This document shows positions 53,319 to 59,899 of a stretch of DNA of 59,899 bases, in pieces. The notes beneath the pieces are model-generated. The model was not told the origin of the DNA. It did not search any database and saw nothing but the letters and a program-made list of their open reading frames with translations. The translations under genes and the position numbers were made by a program. Each line of letters opens with the position of its first letter. The stretch's first letter is position 1. The DNA is from Opitutales bacterium UBA2995 (lineage in GTDB: Bacteria; Verrucomicrobiota; Verrucomicrobiia; Opitutales; UBA2995): positions 1-59,899 of the forward strand of contig DDZZ01000056.1 in NCBI GenBank assembly GCA_002346535.1. Direction: 5' to 3'.

Positions 53319-53579
53319 TTAACTGCCTTGCAAGGCTGCGAACTTCGGCTCGAGGTAATTTGCGCAACTGTCAAGGGAAGCCAGTTCCTGGTAATCTGCT
53401 TCAGGGACTTCAATGCTATATTGCTTACGTAGTTCCATCACAATATCTAGAAAATCCATGGAATCGAGTTCGAGTTGATCTCTCAACCTTACTTCCGGGG
53501 CGATGTTTGTCAGATCCTCGTCTGGAGCAATTTCTGCGATAATCTTTAAAACGATACTCTTGATGTCGTCTTTAGTCAT
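53319..53579 (-). CDS. Acyl carrier protein (cluster-specific)
   Basis: 86 residues. The phosphopantetheine serine is S40 in RDQLELDSMDFLDIVMEL. It is strongly acidic, in four-helix ACP form. It differs from the ACP at 17103 (GLDSL). It follows the ketosynthase stop by 15 bases and precedes two FAD enzymes, and should hold the chain during elongation and desaturation. The 269-base stretch to the next gene (53050-53318) shows no clear terminator or promoter. Confidence 0.88.
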   Translation of the reverse strand: MTKDDIKSIVLKIIAEIAPDEDLTNIAPEVRLRDQLELDSMDFLDIVMELRKQYSIEVPEADYQELASLDSCANYLEPKFAALQGS

Positions 53580-53594
53580 TGTTTGTAATTCTGC

Positions 53595-54830
53595 TTAGTC
53601 CTGAAAACGGGTTACAACAAGCGAAGAATTTATTCCAAGCATGCCAAAAGAATTGTTGAAGATGGCATCGACCCGGTCCAATTCTACGGGTTCTCCGATC
53701 ACAAGGTTTCCCACGTTGCACTGAGGGTCCAACTCGTCAACATTAATTGTGGGATGGACCATTTTATCTCGAAAAGCCGGTAAATTGCCTGCCAATTCAA
53801 GTGCTCCCGCAGCTCCCATGGAATGCCCTATGAAGCTTTTAGTATTGTTGATATAAGTTGAATCACTTTTGCCAAAGATTTCGCCGATTGCTTCGCATTC
53901 CTGGATATCGCCTTGCTTGGTGGACGTAGCGTGCGTGTTCACGATCTGGATATCCTCTGGAACCATGTTTGCACGCTTTAGAGCGGCTTGCATACATTGT
54001 GCCTGCCTCTCAGGATTGGGGAGGACGTAGTCGGTCGCATCCGAATTGAGGGCCCAACCGGCAATTTCCGCAATAATTTCAGCTCCCCTGGTCTGTGCAT
54101 CCTCCAGCCGTTCGAGAGTAAACAAACAACCGCCTTCACTGACCACGATACCGTTTCTCTCCATGTCAAATGGCCTGCTTGCCTTGGCAGGATCTTCATG
54201 TCTGGCGAGTGCGTTTTGCGAATCGAATGCCGCGAAAATTCCAAAGGTATGGATGCTTTCGCTAACACCACCACCAAATGCAAAATCAACCTCTCCCAAT
54301 TGCAGCATTTGGCAGGCTTGGATGACGCCGGCGTTTCCGGCTGCACAGGCAGCACCAATGGCATAATGCGGTCCCGTGATATTGCGATTGATCGTTATTT
54401 CGCCGGCTGGGTTATTGGCAACTGTACGGGGATTGTGATGGTGCGTCCAGAATCGGGTATCGTATTCGTATTGGGAAATATTGTAAATTTCATTCTCCGT
54501 TTCCACATTACCATGCTCCGTGGTTCCAACATACACGCCAACGCGGTCTTTCTCAACGGCTTCCCAATCAATTCCAGAATTTGCAATCGCCTCATTTGCG
54601 CAGTAGATTCCGATGCTGCCTGCACGGGTACCAATCCGCACGGCTTTCTTTTTTTGGTATTTAAGGGGATCAAAATTGCAGACACCTGCATGCACCGTTC
54701 CCATGTAACGAGTTTCGATGTTTTGGATCCTGGAAACCTTGCTGAGAAGATTACTCCGATATTCTTCGAGAGAATCCCCGTTGGGCGCAGTCAGACCAAT
54801 TCCGGTGATAACGATTCGTTGGGTAGGCAT
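53595..54830 (-). CDS. Beta-ketoacyl-ACP synthase (PVC-type, FabF-like)
   Basis: 411 residues. The Cys-His-His triad is C162 in IGAACAAGNAGVIQACQML, H300 in VNTHATSTKQGD and H336 in NTKSFIGHSMGAAGALE. The active-site flank WTHHHNPRTVANNPAGEITI is unlike housekeeping FabF and sits in the acyl-pocket region, so the accepted chain may be unusual. It is first in the minus-strand lipid cluster and diverges from galE across 115 bases, so the promoter for the cluster must be there. It condenses malonyl-ACP with an acyl chain on the partner ACP. Confidence 0.9.
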   Translation of the reverse strand: MPTQRIVITGIGLTAPNGDSLEEYRSNLLSKVSRIQNIETRYMGTVHAGVCNFDPLKYQKKKAVRIGTRAGSIGIYCANEAIANSGIDWEAVEKDRVGVYVGTTEHGNVETENEIYNISQYEYDTRFWTHHHNPRTVANNPAGEITINRNITGPHYAIGAACAAGNAGVIQACQMLQLGEVDFAFGGGVSESIHTFGIFAAFDSQNALARHEDPAKASRPFDMERNGIVVSEGGCLFTLERLEDAQTRGAEIIAEIAGWALNSDATDYVLPNPERQAQCMQAALKRANMVPEDIQIVNTHATSTKQGDIQECEAIGEIFGKSDSTYINNTKSFIGHSMGAAGALELAGNLPAFRDKMVHPTINVDELDPQCNVGNLVIGEPVELDRVDAIFNNSFGMLGINSSLVVTRFQD

Positions 54831-54945
54831 CTGAAACTAAACAGTCGATGTAAGTTTAAGATTCTGTAAATTAAAAGGTTAATATTGCTCACCCAAGACA
54901 CATCTGATCCGATTTCGCCACAATTCCAAAACTATCCATTCACCT

Positions 54946-55935
54946 ATGAAGATTCTCGTTGTTGGAGGCGCCGGATACATCGGCAGCCATTGTGTCAGGC
55001 AAATTCAAAAAGCAGGTCACCAATCAGTTGTGTTAGATAATCTTGTGCTGGGTCACCGAAGTTCAGTTTCGGATGATGTTCCGTTTTACGAAGGCGACCT
55101 TGGCGATGAATCGGTTGTGCAACCTCTTCTAGAAAAAGAAGAGATAGAAGTTGTCATGCATTTTGCGGCCTATGCTGCGGTCGGCGAAAGCGTTCAGCAA
55201 CCGCTGAAGTATTACTTAAATAATGTTTCCGCCACATTGCATCTTCTCAATGCGATGCGGACCGTTGGAGTGAATAAGTTCGTATTTTCTTCCACGTGTG
55301 CAACCTTTGGAGTACCTGAAAAATTACCGCTCGTTGAGACGATGCCGCAGGGTCCAATCAATCCATATGGACAGTCGAAATTGGACATAGAAAATGCACT
55401 GAAGGCGATTGGAGATGCTGAAGATTTCCGTTTCGCTGCGCTCCGGTATTTCAACGCATCGGGTGCAGCCTGTGATTCAAGTATCGGAGAGGATCATGAC
55501 CCTGAATTGCACCTCATTCCGTTGGCGATTCAAGCCGCCATGGGAAAACGGAACGTCTTGAAAATTTTCGGAACAGATTATCCAACACCTGACGGCACTT
55601 GTCTTCGTGATTATATTCATGTGGACGATCTGTCATCGGCTCACATAGCTGCCACTGAGAAGCTCTTGGAGCCTGGCACTCAGCTGTTTTTAAATCTCGG
55701 ACTCGGCAAGCCTTATTCAGTCAAGGAAGTGATCGAAGCGGTTGAAAAGATAAGCGGTAAAAAAATTCCAGTAGAAATTGCTGATCGAAGACCGGGAGAT
55801 CCTCCTTCGCTTTATGCCGATCCGACTCTTGCTCAGGAAACACTCGACTGGAAGGTTGGGTACGACAATTTGGAAGACATCGTTCGTTCCGCCTGGAATT
55901 GGCATTCCGCTCATCCGAACGGATTTGCAGACTAG
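54946..55935 (+). CDS. galE: UDP-glucose 4-epimerase
   Basis: 329 residues of the extended SDR family. The NAD motif GGAGYIGSHCVRQIQKAGHQ starts at residue 7, the catalytic pair is Y141-x3-K145 in INPYGQSK, with SSTCATFG (S116/T117) before it. Conserved YFNASGA and DGTCLRDYIHVDDL support GalE rather than other SDRs. It interconverts UDP-glucose and UDP-galactose for polysaccharide synthesis. Divergent from the lipid cluster; the shared 115-base gap is the likely promoter region for both. Confidence 0.93.
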   Translation: MKILVVGGAGYIGSHCVRQIQKAGHQSVVLDNLVLGHRSSVSDDVPFYEGDLGDESVVQPLLEKEEIEVVMHFAAYAAVGESVQQPLKYYLNNVSATLHLLNAMRTVGVNKFVFSSTCATFGVPEKLPLVETMPQGPINPYGQSKLDIENALKAIGDAEDFRFAALRYFNASGAACDSSIGEDHDPELHLIPLAIQAAMGKRNVLKIFGTDYPTPDGTCLRDYIHVDDLSSAHIAATEKLLEPGTQLFLNLGLGKPYSVKEVIEAVEKISGKKIPVEIADRRPGDPPSLYADPTLAQETLDWKVGYDNLEDIVRSAWNWHSAHPNGFAD

Positions 55936-56149
55936 CCTTTGCATGCGGTTCATAGGTTGATAGATTGACGGTTCCTCGGTAAAATAACACTGTGTCTCAC
56001 CTTTTCTCCGATTTTACGTGGTTTGCAGTTGTCCAGTGTAGGTGCTGGAGCAGCGATTTTCTAGAAACAAAGAGCACCAACTCGGCAAATTTAAAAACTA
56101 AGCGCAGGAGCTTGGCGCATCCAATCCTGAAGCGGCCACGGTTGAACGA

Positions 56150-57667
56150 TCAACCTTCATCCTTATATTGTTCAACTCTTTTCTTCAGGGTTGCTCGGGT
56201 GATACCTAGAATAGCTGAAGCCTTTACCTGATTGGCTTGAGTTTCTTCCAATGCTTTTTTGACCATTGCTTTTTCAATTAGGGCTAGAATTTTTTCTTGA
56301 CCGGTTTCTCTCAATTTACCGTACAGCTTCTCGAAGCATGATTCCAATTGACTTACGTCGAGAGTCTCAGGTCCAAACTCTGTAAAATCCGGAGAAGTAT
56401 CAGATTGATATTTTTCCTCTTTTTCGAACAAAGTTTCAGAATTTATATCAGCAACATGTTGTTTATTTTCTGATGCCCAATTTTTGATTTCTTGGGGAAG
56501 GTCCTTCAATAGTATCGTGTCTCCTTGAGAGATAGCTGAGGCCCGATGGATAATGTTCTCCAATTCCCGAACATTTCCTGGCCACGGATAATTCTGAAGA
56601 AGAGATAAGACTTCTGAACTTGTTCTGTTTACCTTGCTTTTTCCTTGTTTCTTCAGTCTTTGAAGCATAAAATCAATTAGTTCGGCAATATCCGAGCTGC
56701 GCTCCTTTAGTTTTGGTAAACTTATTCGGGCAACATTGAGACGGTAATATAAATCTTCCCGAAAATCTTTCCGTTCCACCATGTTTTCCAGGTCCTTATT
56801 TGTAGCTGCAATCAATCGAACATTCACTTTCAGGGTTTCGTTTCCACCTACCCTTTGAATTTCACTTTCCTGCAGAACCCGAAGCACTTTTGTCTGGGTT
56901 GCAAGTTCCATATCTCCGATCTCATCTAAGAAAATGGTGCCACCATCACAAAGTTCGAATTTACCCTTCCTCATTTGGGATGCCCCGGTAAACGAACCTT
57001 TTTCATGACCAAAAAGCTCACTTTCGATAAGATTTTCGGGGATGGCTGCGCAATTCACGGCTATGTAAGGCCCACCTGAACGTAGGCTGTGCTGGTAAAT
57101 TGCTTTTGCGATCAGTTCTTTTCCCGTTCCGCTTTCTCCGTTTATCAAAACGGTAACCTCACTGGCTGCAATTTGCCCGATCTGTTTAAACACATCCTGC
57201 ATCGCATCCGAGCTACCAACAATTCCTTCCTTATAATCGTCACTATTTAAGAGAGGTTCGTAATCACCAACACTTTCCCGGTCAGCTTTCGCTTGCAGTG
57301 CTCCATCAACGAGATTTTGCACTTTCTCTGTATCGAATGGCTTAATTATATAGTCAAAAGCACCAAACTTCATCGCTTCAATAGCAGTTTGAGTCGTGCC
57401 GTAAGCCGTCATCATAATTACCAAAAATCTATCACTAATCCCTGTTAGGTGTTGCAGGGTTTCCAATCCGGACATCCCGCCCATGCGATTGTCGAGAAAG
57501 ATTATGTCGGGAAATTCTTTTGAGGCGACTTCGATACCTTCTTCTCCACTGCTCGCTTCTATAATCTCAAAATTGCGGCGCTGCAGAACACGTGATAATG
57601 AATACCGAACCTCATCATCGTCATCGATGATCAATATTTTGGTTTCGAATACGTCCATCATAGTCAC
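56150..57667 (-). CDS. Sigma-54-dependent response regulator (NtrC family)
   Basis: 505 residues. Receiver domain (about 8-125) with phospho-acceptor D59 in IIFLDNRMGG. AAA+ domain (about 150-385) with Walker A G177-E-S-G-T-G-K183, Walker B GGTIFLDEIGD, and the sigma-54 contact loop written GSFTGA (224-229) instead of the common GAFTGA. A Fis-type HTH lies at the C-terminus (SAILGITRATLKKRVEQY). Starts with GTG at 57667; AAGGA lies 11 bases upstream; ATGs at 57661 and 57658 are alternatives. No sensor kinase is adjacent, so it is an orphan regulator here; targets unknown. Confidence 0.92.
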   Translation of the reverse strand: MTMMDVFETKILIIDDDDEVRYSLSRVLQRRNFEIIEASSGEEGIEVASKEFPDIIFLDNRMGGMSGLETLQHLTGISDRFLVIMMTAYGTTQTAIEAMKFGAFDYIIKPFDTEKVQNLVDGALQAKADRESVGDYEPLLNSDDYKEGIVGSSDAMQDVFKQIGQIAASEVTVLINGESGTGKELIAKAIYQHSLRSGGPYIAVNCAAIPENLIESELFGHEKGSFTGASQMRKGKFELCDGGTIFLDEIGDMELATQTKVLRVLQESEIQRVGGNETLKVNVRLIAATNKDLENMVERKDFREDLYYRLNVARISLPKLKERSSDIAELIDFMLQRLKKQGKSKVNRTSSEVLSLLQNYPWPGNVRELENIIHRASAISQGDTILLKDLPQEIKNWASENKQHVADINSETLFEKEEKYQSDTSPDFTEFGPETLDVSQLESCFEKLYGKLRETGQEKILALIEKAMVKKALEETQANQVKASAILGITRATLKKRVEQYKDEG

Positions 57668-57777
57668 TTTTTTACCGTTCCTTCCATCCTACCCTATGCA
57701 AGAATTTTTCCATTGCATACTGTAAAGTATTCTTGGGTCAATGCCCATAATTTAACAATAATCATGCAATATGATTT

Positions 57778-58422
57778 ATGAATGTTCTGTTTCAGGATAA
57801 ACACATTTTGGTGGTAAATAAACCAGCTAGAATAGTTACGGAAGGTCCGGACCACAATAAGCGCGATTCCCTGGAAAAACAACTTATTGCCAGGCTAGAA
57901 CAAGTACTTTGGCCGTGCCATCGCCTTGACCGCGATACAACTGGAGCCATCATTTTTGCCAAATCAAAATCCGGGAAAGCCTGCATCGCCAAACAATTTG
58001 AAAAGCGACAGGTGCGAAAAAGCTATCTAGTTTGCGTTCATGGAGAGTGGCAACCGGAATGGAACCGTGTAGAAACTCATATTGCCAGGACGACATCCGG
58101 AAAAATGGCCAATACCAATACGGGAAAGTGTTCTATTACCACATTTCGCAGACTCGCATTCTGGAATGGAAAAAGCTTACTGGAGGCACTGGTTAAAACA
58201 GGTCGCAGGCATCAGATTCGTTTGCATTGCCTCCACCATCAATGCCCGATCCTCGGTGACAGAATTTACGGCAAGAGGGCAGTCAACGACCCGCCTATGG
58301 CATTGCACGCTCGCCAAATCAGGTTCAGGCATCCATCAACTGAAGCAGGACTAACTGTTGACGCTTCCCTCCCTGATTACTGGCACAACCATTGGTTGAA
58401 GGATTGCCCAATTAATATCTAA
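57778..58422 (+). CDS. RluA-family rRNA/tRNA pseudouridine synthase
   Basis: 214 residues, lacking the S4 domain of RluD/RluC. The catalytic aspartate is D51 in CHRLDRDTTGAIIFAKS, with VNKPARIVTEGP at the start and KTGRRHQIRLHCLHHQCPIL GDRIYG downstream (shown as two parts). It isomerises uridine in structured RNA. The start ATG directly opens the fold. Divergent from the sigma-54 regulator across 110 bases. The exact target base cannot be assigned. Confidence 0.88.
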   Translation: MNVLFQDKHILVVNKPARIVTEGPDHNKRDSLEKQLIARLEQVLWPCHRLDRDTTGAIIFAKSKSGKACIAKQFEKRQVRKSYLVCVHGEWQPEWNRVETHIARTTSGKMANTNTGKCSITTFRRLAFWNGKSLLEALVKTGRRHQIRLHCLHHQCPILGDRIYGKRAVNDPPMALHARQIRFRHPSTEAGLTVDASLPDYWHNHWLKDCPINI

Positions 58423-58463
58423 AGTCGATAGGTTAATCGTTCAGTGGTTCATGGTAAAGAAAA

Positions 58464-58485
58464 CACAAACCCTTCTGGGTTTGTC
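58464..58485. repeat. Hairpin ACAAACCC-TTCT-GGGTTTGT
   Basis: A perfect 8-bp stem with a 4-base loop, 42 bases after the pseudouridine synthase stop. CAAAACC, not T, follows, so on the plus strand it is at best a rho-assisted 3' end; on the minus strand TTTAC-like sequence is also weak. Confidence 0.35.
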
Positions 58486-58594
58486 AAAACCTTGGACTGT
58501 GAATCTCGACTCCTGAACCTTTAGGTCATCAAGCAAGAGGACGGGGACGAATATGGTAACTTGGGTGTGTAAAGTTTAGATATGATGAAATACA

Positions 58595-58707
58595 AGGTGT
58601 CCGCTAAAGAGGATTTGGTGCTACCTTCCGGTCGTGACCGATCAATTTCCAAATGAAGAAAACAGCATCTCGTGCATGTGAACGAGAAGGTGGAGTAAAA
58701 GCCACCT
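58595..58707 (-). ncRNA. ffs: Probable SRP RNA (4.5S, small bacterial type)
   Basis: The minus strand contains GGTCACGACCGGAAGGTAGC then ACC (58617-58639). This mirrors the SRP domain IV core GGUCAGG-CC-GGAA-GG-AGCAGCC: GGAA tetraloop, ACC/GGU stem where E. coli has UCC/GGA (covariation), AGCA on the 3' side, and closing GGU/ACC. AGGTG (58703-58707 region) and CACCT (58595-58599) could pair as the outer helix, giving about 113 nt. CACG replaces the usual CAGG on the 5' side. It lies in the 370-base gap before the UxaA-family gene. The ends are approximate. Confidence 0.55.
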
Positions 58708-58792
58708 ATCTTCAAAATTAAAAGAAAACGGAACTACAAAATACTTTGTATTTTTAATCCTCTTTTTTACTCAACCTGGTCTACGCCTAAGT

Positions 58793-59899
58793 TTATAGCG
58801 AAATACCTCGCTTCCACGGCAGAAAATCATCTTGTCCAAGGCGCACGGCTGCTGGCGTAAATTCACCACTTGCCGTTTTTATCACAATTTCAAAAATTTC
58901 GTCACCCATTTCTTCAATTGTTTTTTCTCCACGAATAATCGGACCCGCATCGAAATCAATGATATCACTCATCTTAGTAGCGAGCTCAGTGTTTGAGGCC
59001 ATCTTTATCGTCGGAGTAATGGCATTGCCGGTTGGAGTTCCGAGTCCTGTTGTGAAAATGATGATATTTGCTCCAGCTCCGGCCAAGGCTGAAGTTGATT
59101 CCACATCCCCACCCGGTGTGCAAAGCAAACTAAGTCCAGGCTTAGTGGCCCATTCCGGATAATCCAACACATCCACAATTGGAGAAGTACCCCCTTTTTT
59201 GGCAGCCCCGGCCGACTTGATAGCATCGGTAATGAGTCCGTCGGCGATGTTGCCCGGAGATGGATTAGCAAAAAATCCTGATCCAACTGCTTCTGCACGG
59301 GCTGAATACCTGTTCATGAGATCCTGAAAGCGTTTAGCCACCGCATCGGTTACACAGCGATTAAGCAGATCCTTTTCAACACCGTTTAATTCAGGAAATT
59401 CTGCCAGAATGGGTTTCCCCCCCAAAGCGACCAAAGTATCCGACATGTATCCTAGCGCAGGGTTGGCCGAAAGCCCCGAGAATCCATCGGACCCTCCACA
59501 TTCCAAACCAATAGTCAGTTCCGACAGTCGAGCCGGTTTTCGCTCGAGGCGATTTATCTCATCCAAGCCCACAAATATTTCTTTAAGAGCCTGAGTGATC
59601 ATTGCTTGTTCAGATACCTCTTTTTGCTGAGTATGAATATAAAGTGGTCGATCAAAATTTGCATCTCTCTTTTTAATTTCTTTCATTAAAAGCCAATCTT
59701 GGGCGCCCTGACAACCGAGACCTAAAACGGTAGCACCTGCCACATTGGGGTGCGTAATATAACCGGCGAGCAAGCCGCATAAAGCTTTGGAATCTTCACT
59801 GATTCCTCCGCATCCCATTCCATGCAACAGAAACTTAACACCGTCGACATTTGGAAAAGGCCTACTAATAATTTCTTCCTCAGCAGGCAGTTCTTCAGC
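58793..59899 (-). CDS. UxaA-family dehydratase (altronate/galactarate type), partial
   Basis: At least 368 codons, open to the right edge of the window: the frame continues through ISRPFPNVDGVKFLLHGMGC to the last base, so the real start lies beyond 59899. Conserved pieces are GCGGISEDSK, ATVLGLGCQGAQDWLLM, IGLECGGSDGFSGLSANPAL, FFANPSPGNIADGLITDAIK and CTPGGDVESTSALAGAGANI. These form the UxaA/GarD C-terminal domain, which dehydrates altronate, galactarate or similar sugar acids (iron-dependent). It would sit in hexuronate catabolism, in keeping with the sulfatase-rich gene set. A small SAF-type N-domain may precede it. Confidence 0.9.
   Translation of the reverse strand, partial: AEELPAEEEIISRPFPNVDGVKFLLHGMGCGGISEDSKALCGLLAGYITHPNVAGATVLGLGCQGAQDWLLMKEIKKRDANFDRPLYIHTQQKEVSEQAMITQALKEIFVGLDEINRLERKPARLSELTIGLECGGSDGFSGLSANPALGYMSDTLVALGGKPILAEFPELNGVEKDLLNRCVTDAVAKRFQDLMNRYSARAEAVGSGFFANPSPGNIADGLITDAIKSAGAAKKGGTSPIVDVLDYPEWATKPGLSLLCTPGGDVESTSALAGAGANIIIFTTGLGTPTGNAITPTIKMASNTELATKMSDIIDFDAGPIIRGEKTIEEMGDEIFEIVIKTASGEFTPAAVRLGQDDFLPWKRGISL

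Noticed and set aside
46622..54830. The lipid cluster as an aryl-polyene gene cluster
   Set aside because: There is no ammonia lyase, ketoreductase, LolA-like carrier, MMPL exporter or glycosyltransferase in it, and the OleA/OleB pair does not fit.
53988..54869. A 293-codon open stretch on the plus strand
   Set aside because: It lies wholly antisense to the ketosynthase with intact catalytic residues; the reading is a shadow of that gene.
54946..55935. The extended SDR next to the lipid cluster as the missing OleD
   Set aside because: It carries GalE-specific motifs (GGAGYIGSH, YFNASGA, DGTCLRDYIHVDDL) and is transcribed the opposite way, so it is an epimerase.
1..59899. CRISPR arrays, complete insertion sequences and rRNA genes
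   Set aside because: No regularly spaced repeats with unique spacers, no transposase gene and no rRNA-like sequence were seen.

Overview
This window most likely comes from a marine member of the Verrucomicrobiota, close to Opitutae / Puniceicoccales. That assignment is an inference. It rests on two formylglycine sulfatases, a secreted PQQ-type beta-propeller that opens with the DWPQWRGP motif common in Verrucomicrobia and Planctomycetes, an ECF sigma factor paired with a short membrane anti-sigma protein, an OleA/OleB pair, and several families of extragenic palindromic repeats. Base composition is about 45% GC, with AT-rich islands around decayed genes. There is no 16S rRNA gene or other direct taxonomic marker.

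Layout. 0.5-5.7 kb: secreted beta-propeller, lipoate ligase, S4 protein and typA, separated by REP-like repeats. 5.9-11.5 kb: a complete tripartite RND efflux operon (adaptor, pump, TolC channel). 11.6-13.8 kb: a TPR protein plus sulfatase pair. 13.9-14.7 kb: decayed gene fragments. 15.0-18.6 kb: a YcaQ-type DNA glycosylase converging on a small ketosynthase / ACP / LpxL-type acyltransferase operon. 18.9-27.3 kb: a sulfatase with HEAT-like repeats, gamma-glutamyltransferase, peroxiredoxin, ankyrin lipoprotein, dinB and other remnants, a Gre-type factor and a beta-CASP hydrolase. 27.4-33.5 kb: methyltransferase remnant, purH, M48 and M20 peptidases, pal and a CbiX-like chelatase. 33.7-43.1 kb: membrane pseudogene, tRNA-Lys(UUU), ECF sigma/anti-sigma, then the housekeeping block ruvA, dapB, dapA, fabD, lepA, lepB. 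43.2-46.5 kb: methyltransferase, AT-rich gap and malQ. 46.6-54.8 kb: an eight-gene minus-strand lipid cluster. 54.9-59.9 kb: galE, a sigma-54 regulator, an RluA-type pseudouridine synthase, a probable SRP RNA and a UxaA-family dehydratase cut by the window edge.

The main point of interest is 46622-54830. In transcription order it encodes a ketosynthase, an ACP, two CrtI-like FAD oxidoreductases, a FabZ-type dehydratase, a FabI-type SDR, an OleA-type thiolase and an OleB-type alpha/beta hydrolase. This combines a dedicated type II fatty-acid module, desaturase-like enzymes and half of the head-to-head olefin pathway. OleC and OleD are not in the window. The separate ketosynthase / ACP / acyltransferase operon at 16.2-18.6 kb may belong to the same or a parallel specialised-lipid pathway. 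The rest is mostly housekeeping and polysaccharide-related genes, with an unusual number of gene fragments and palindromic intergenic repeats.
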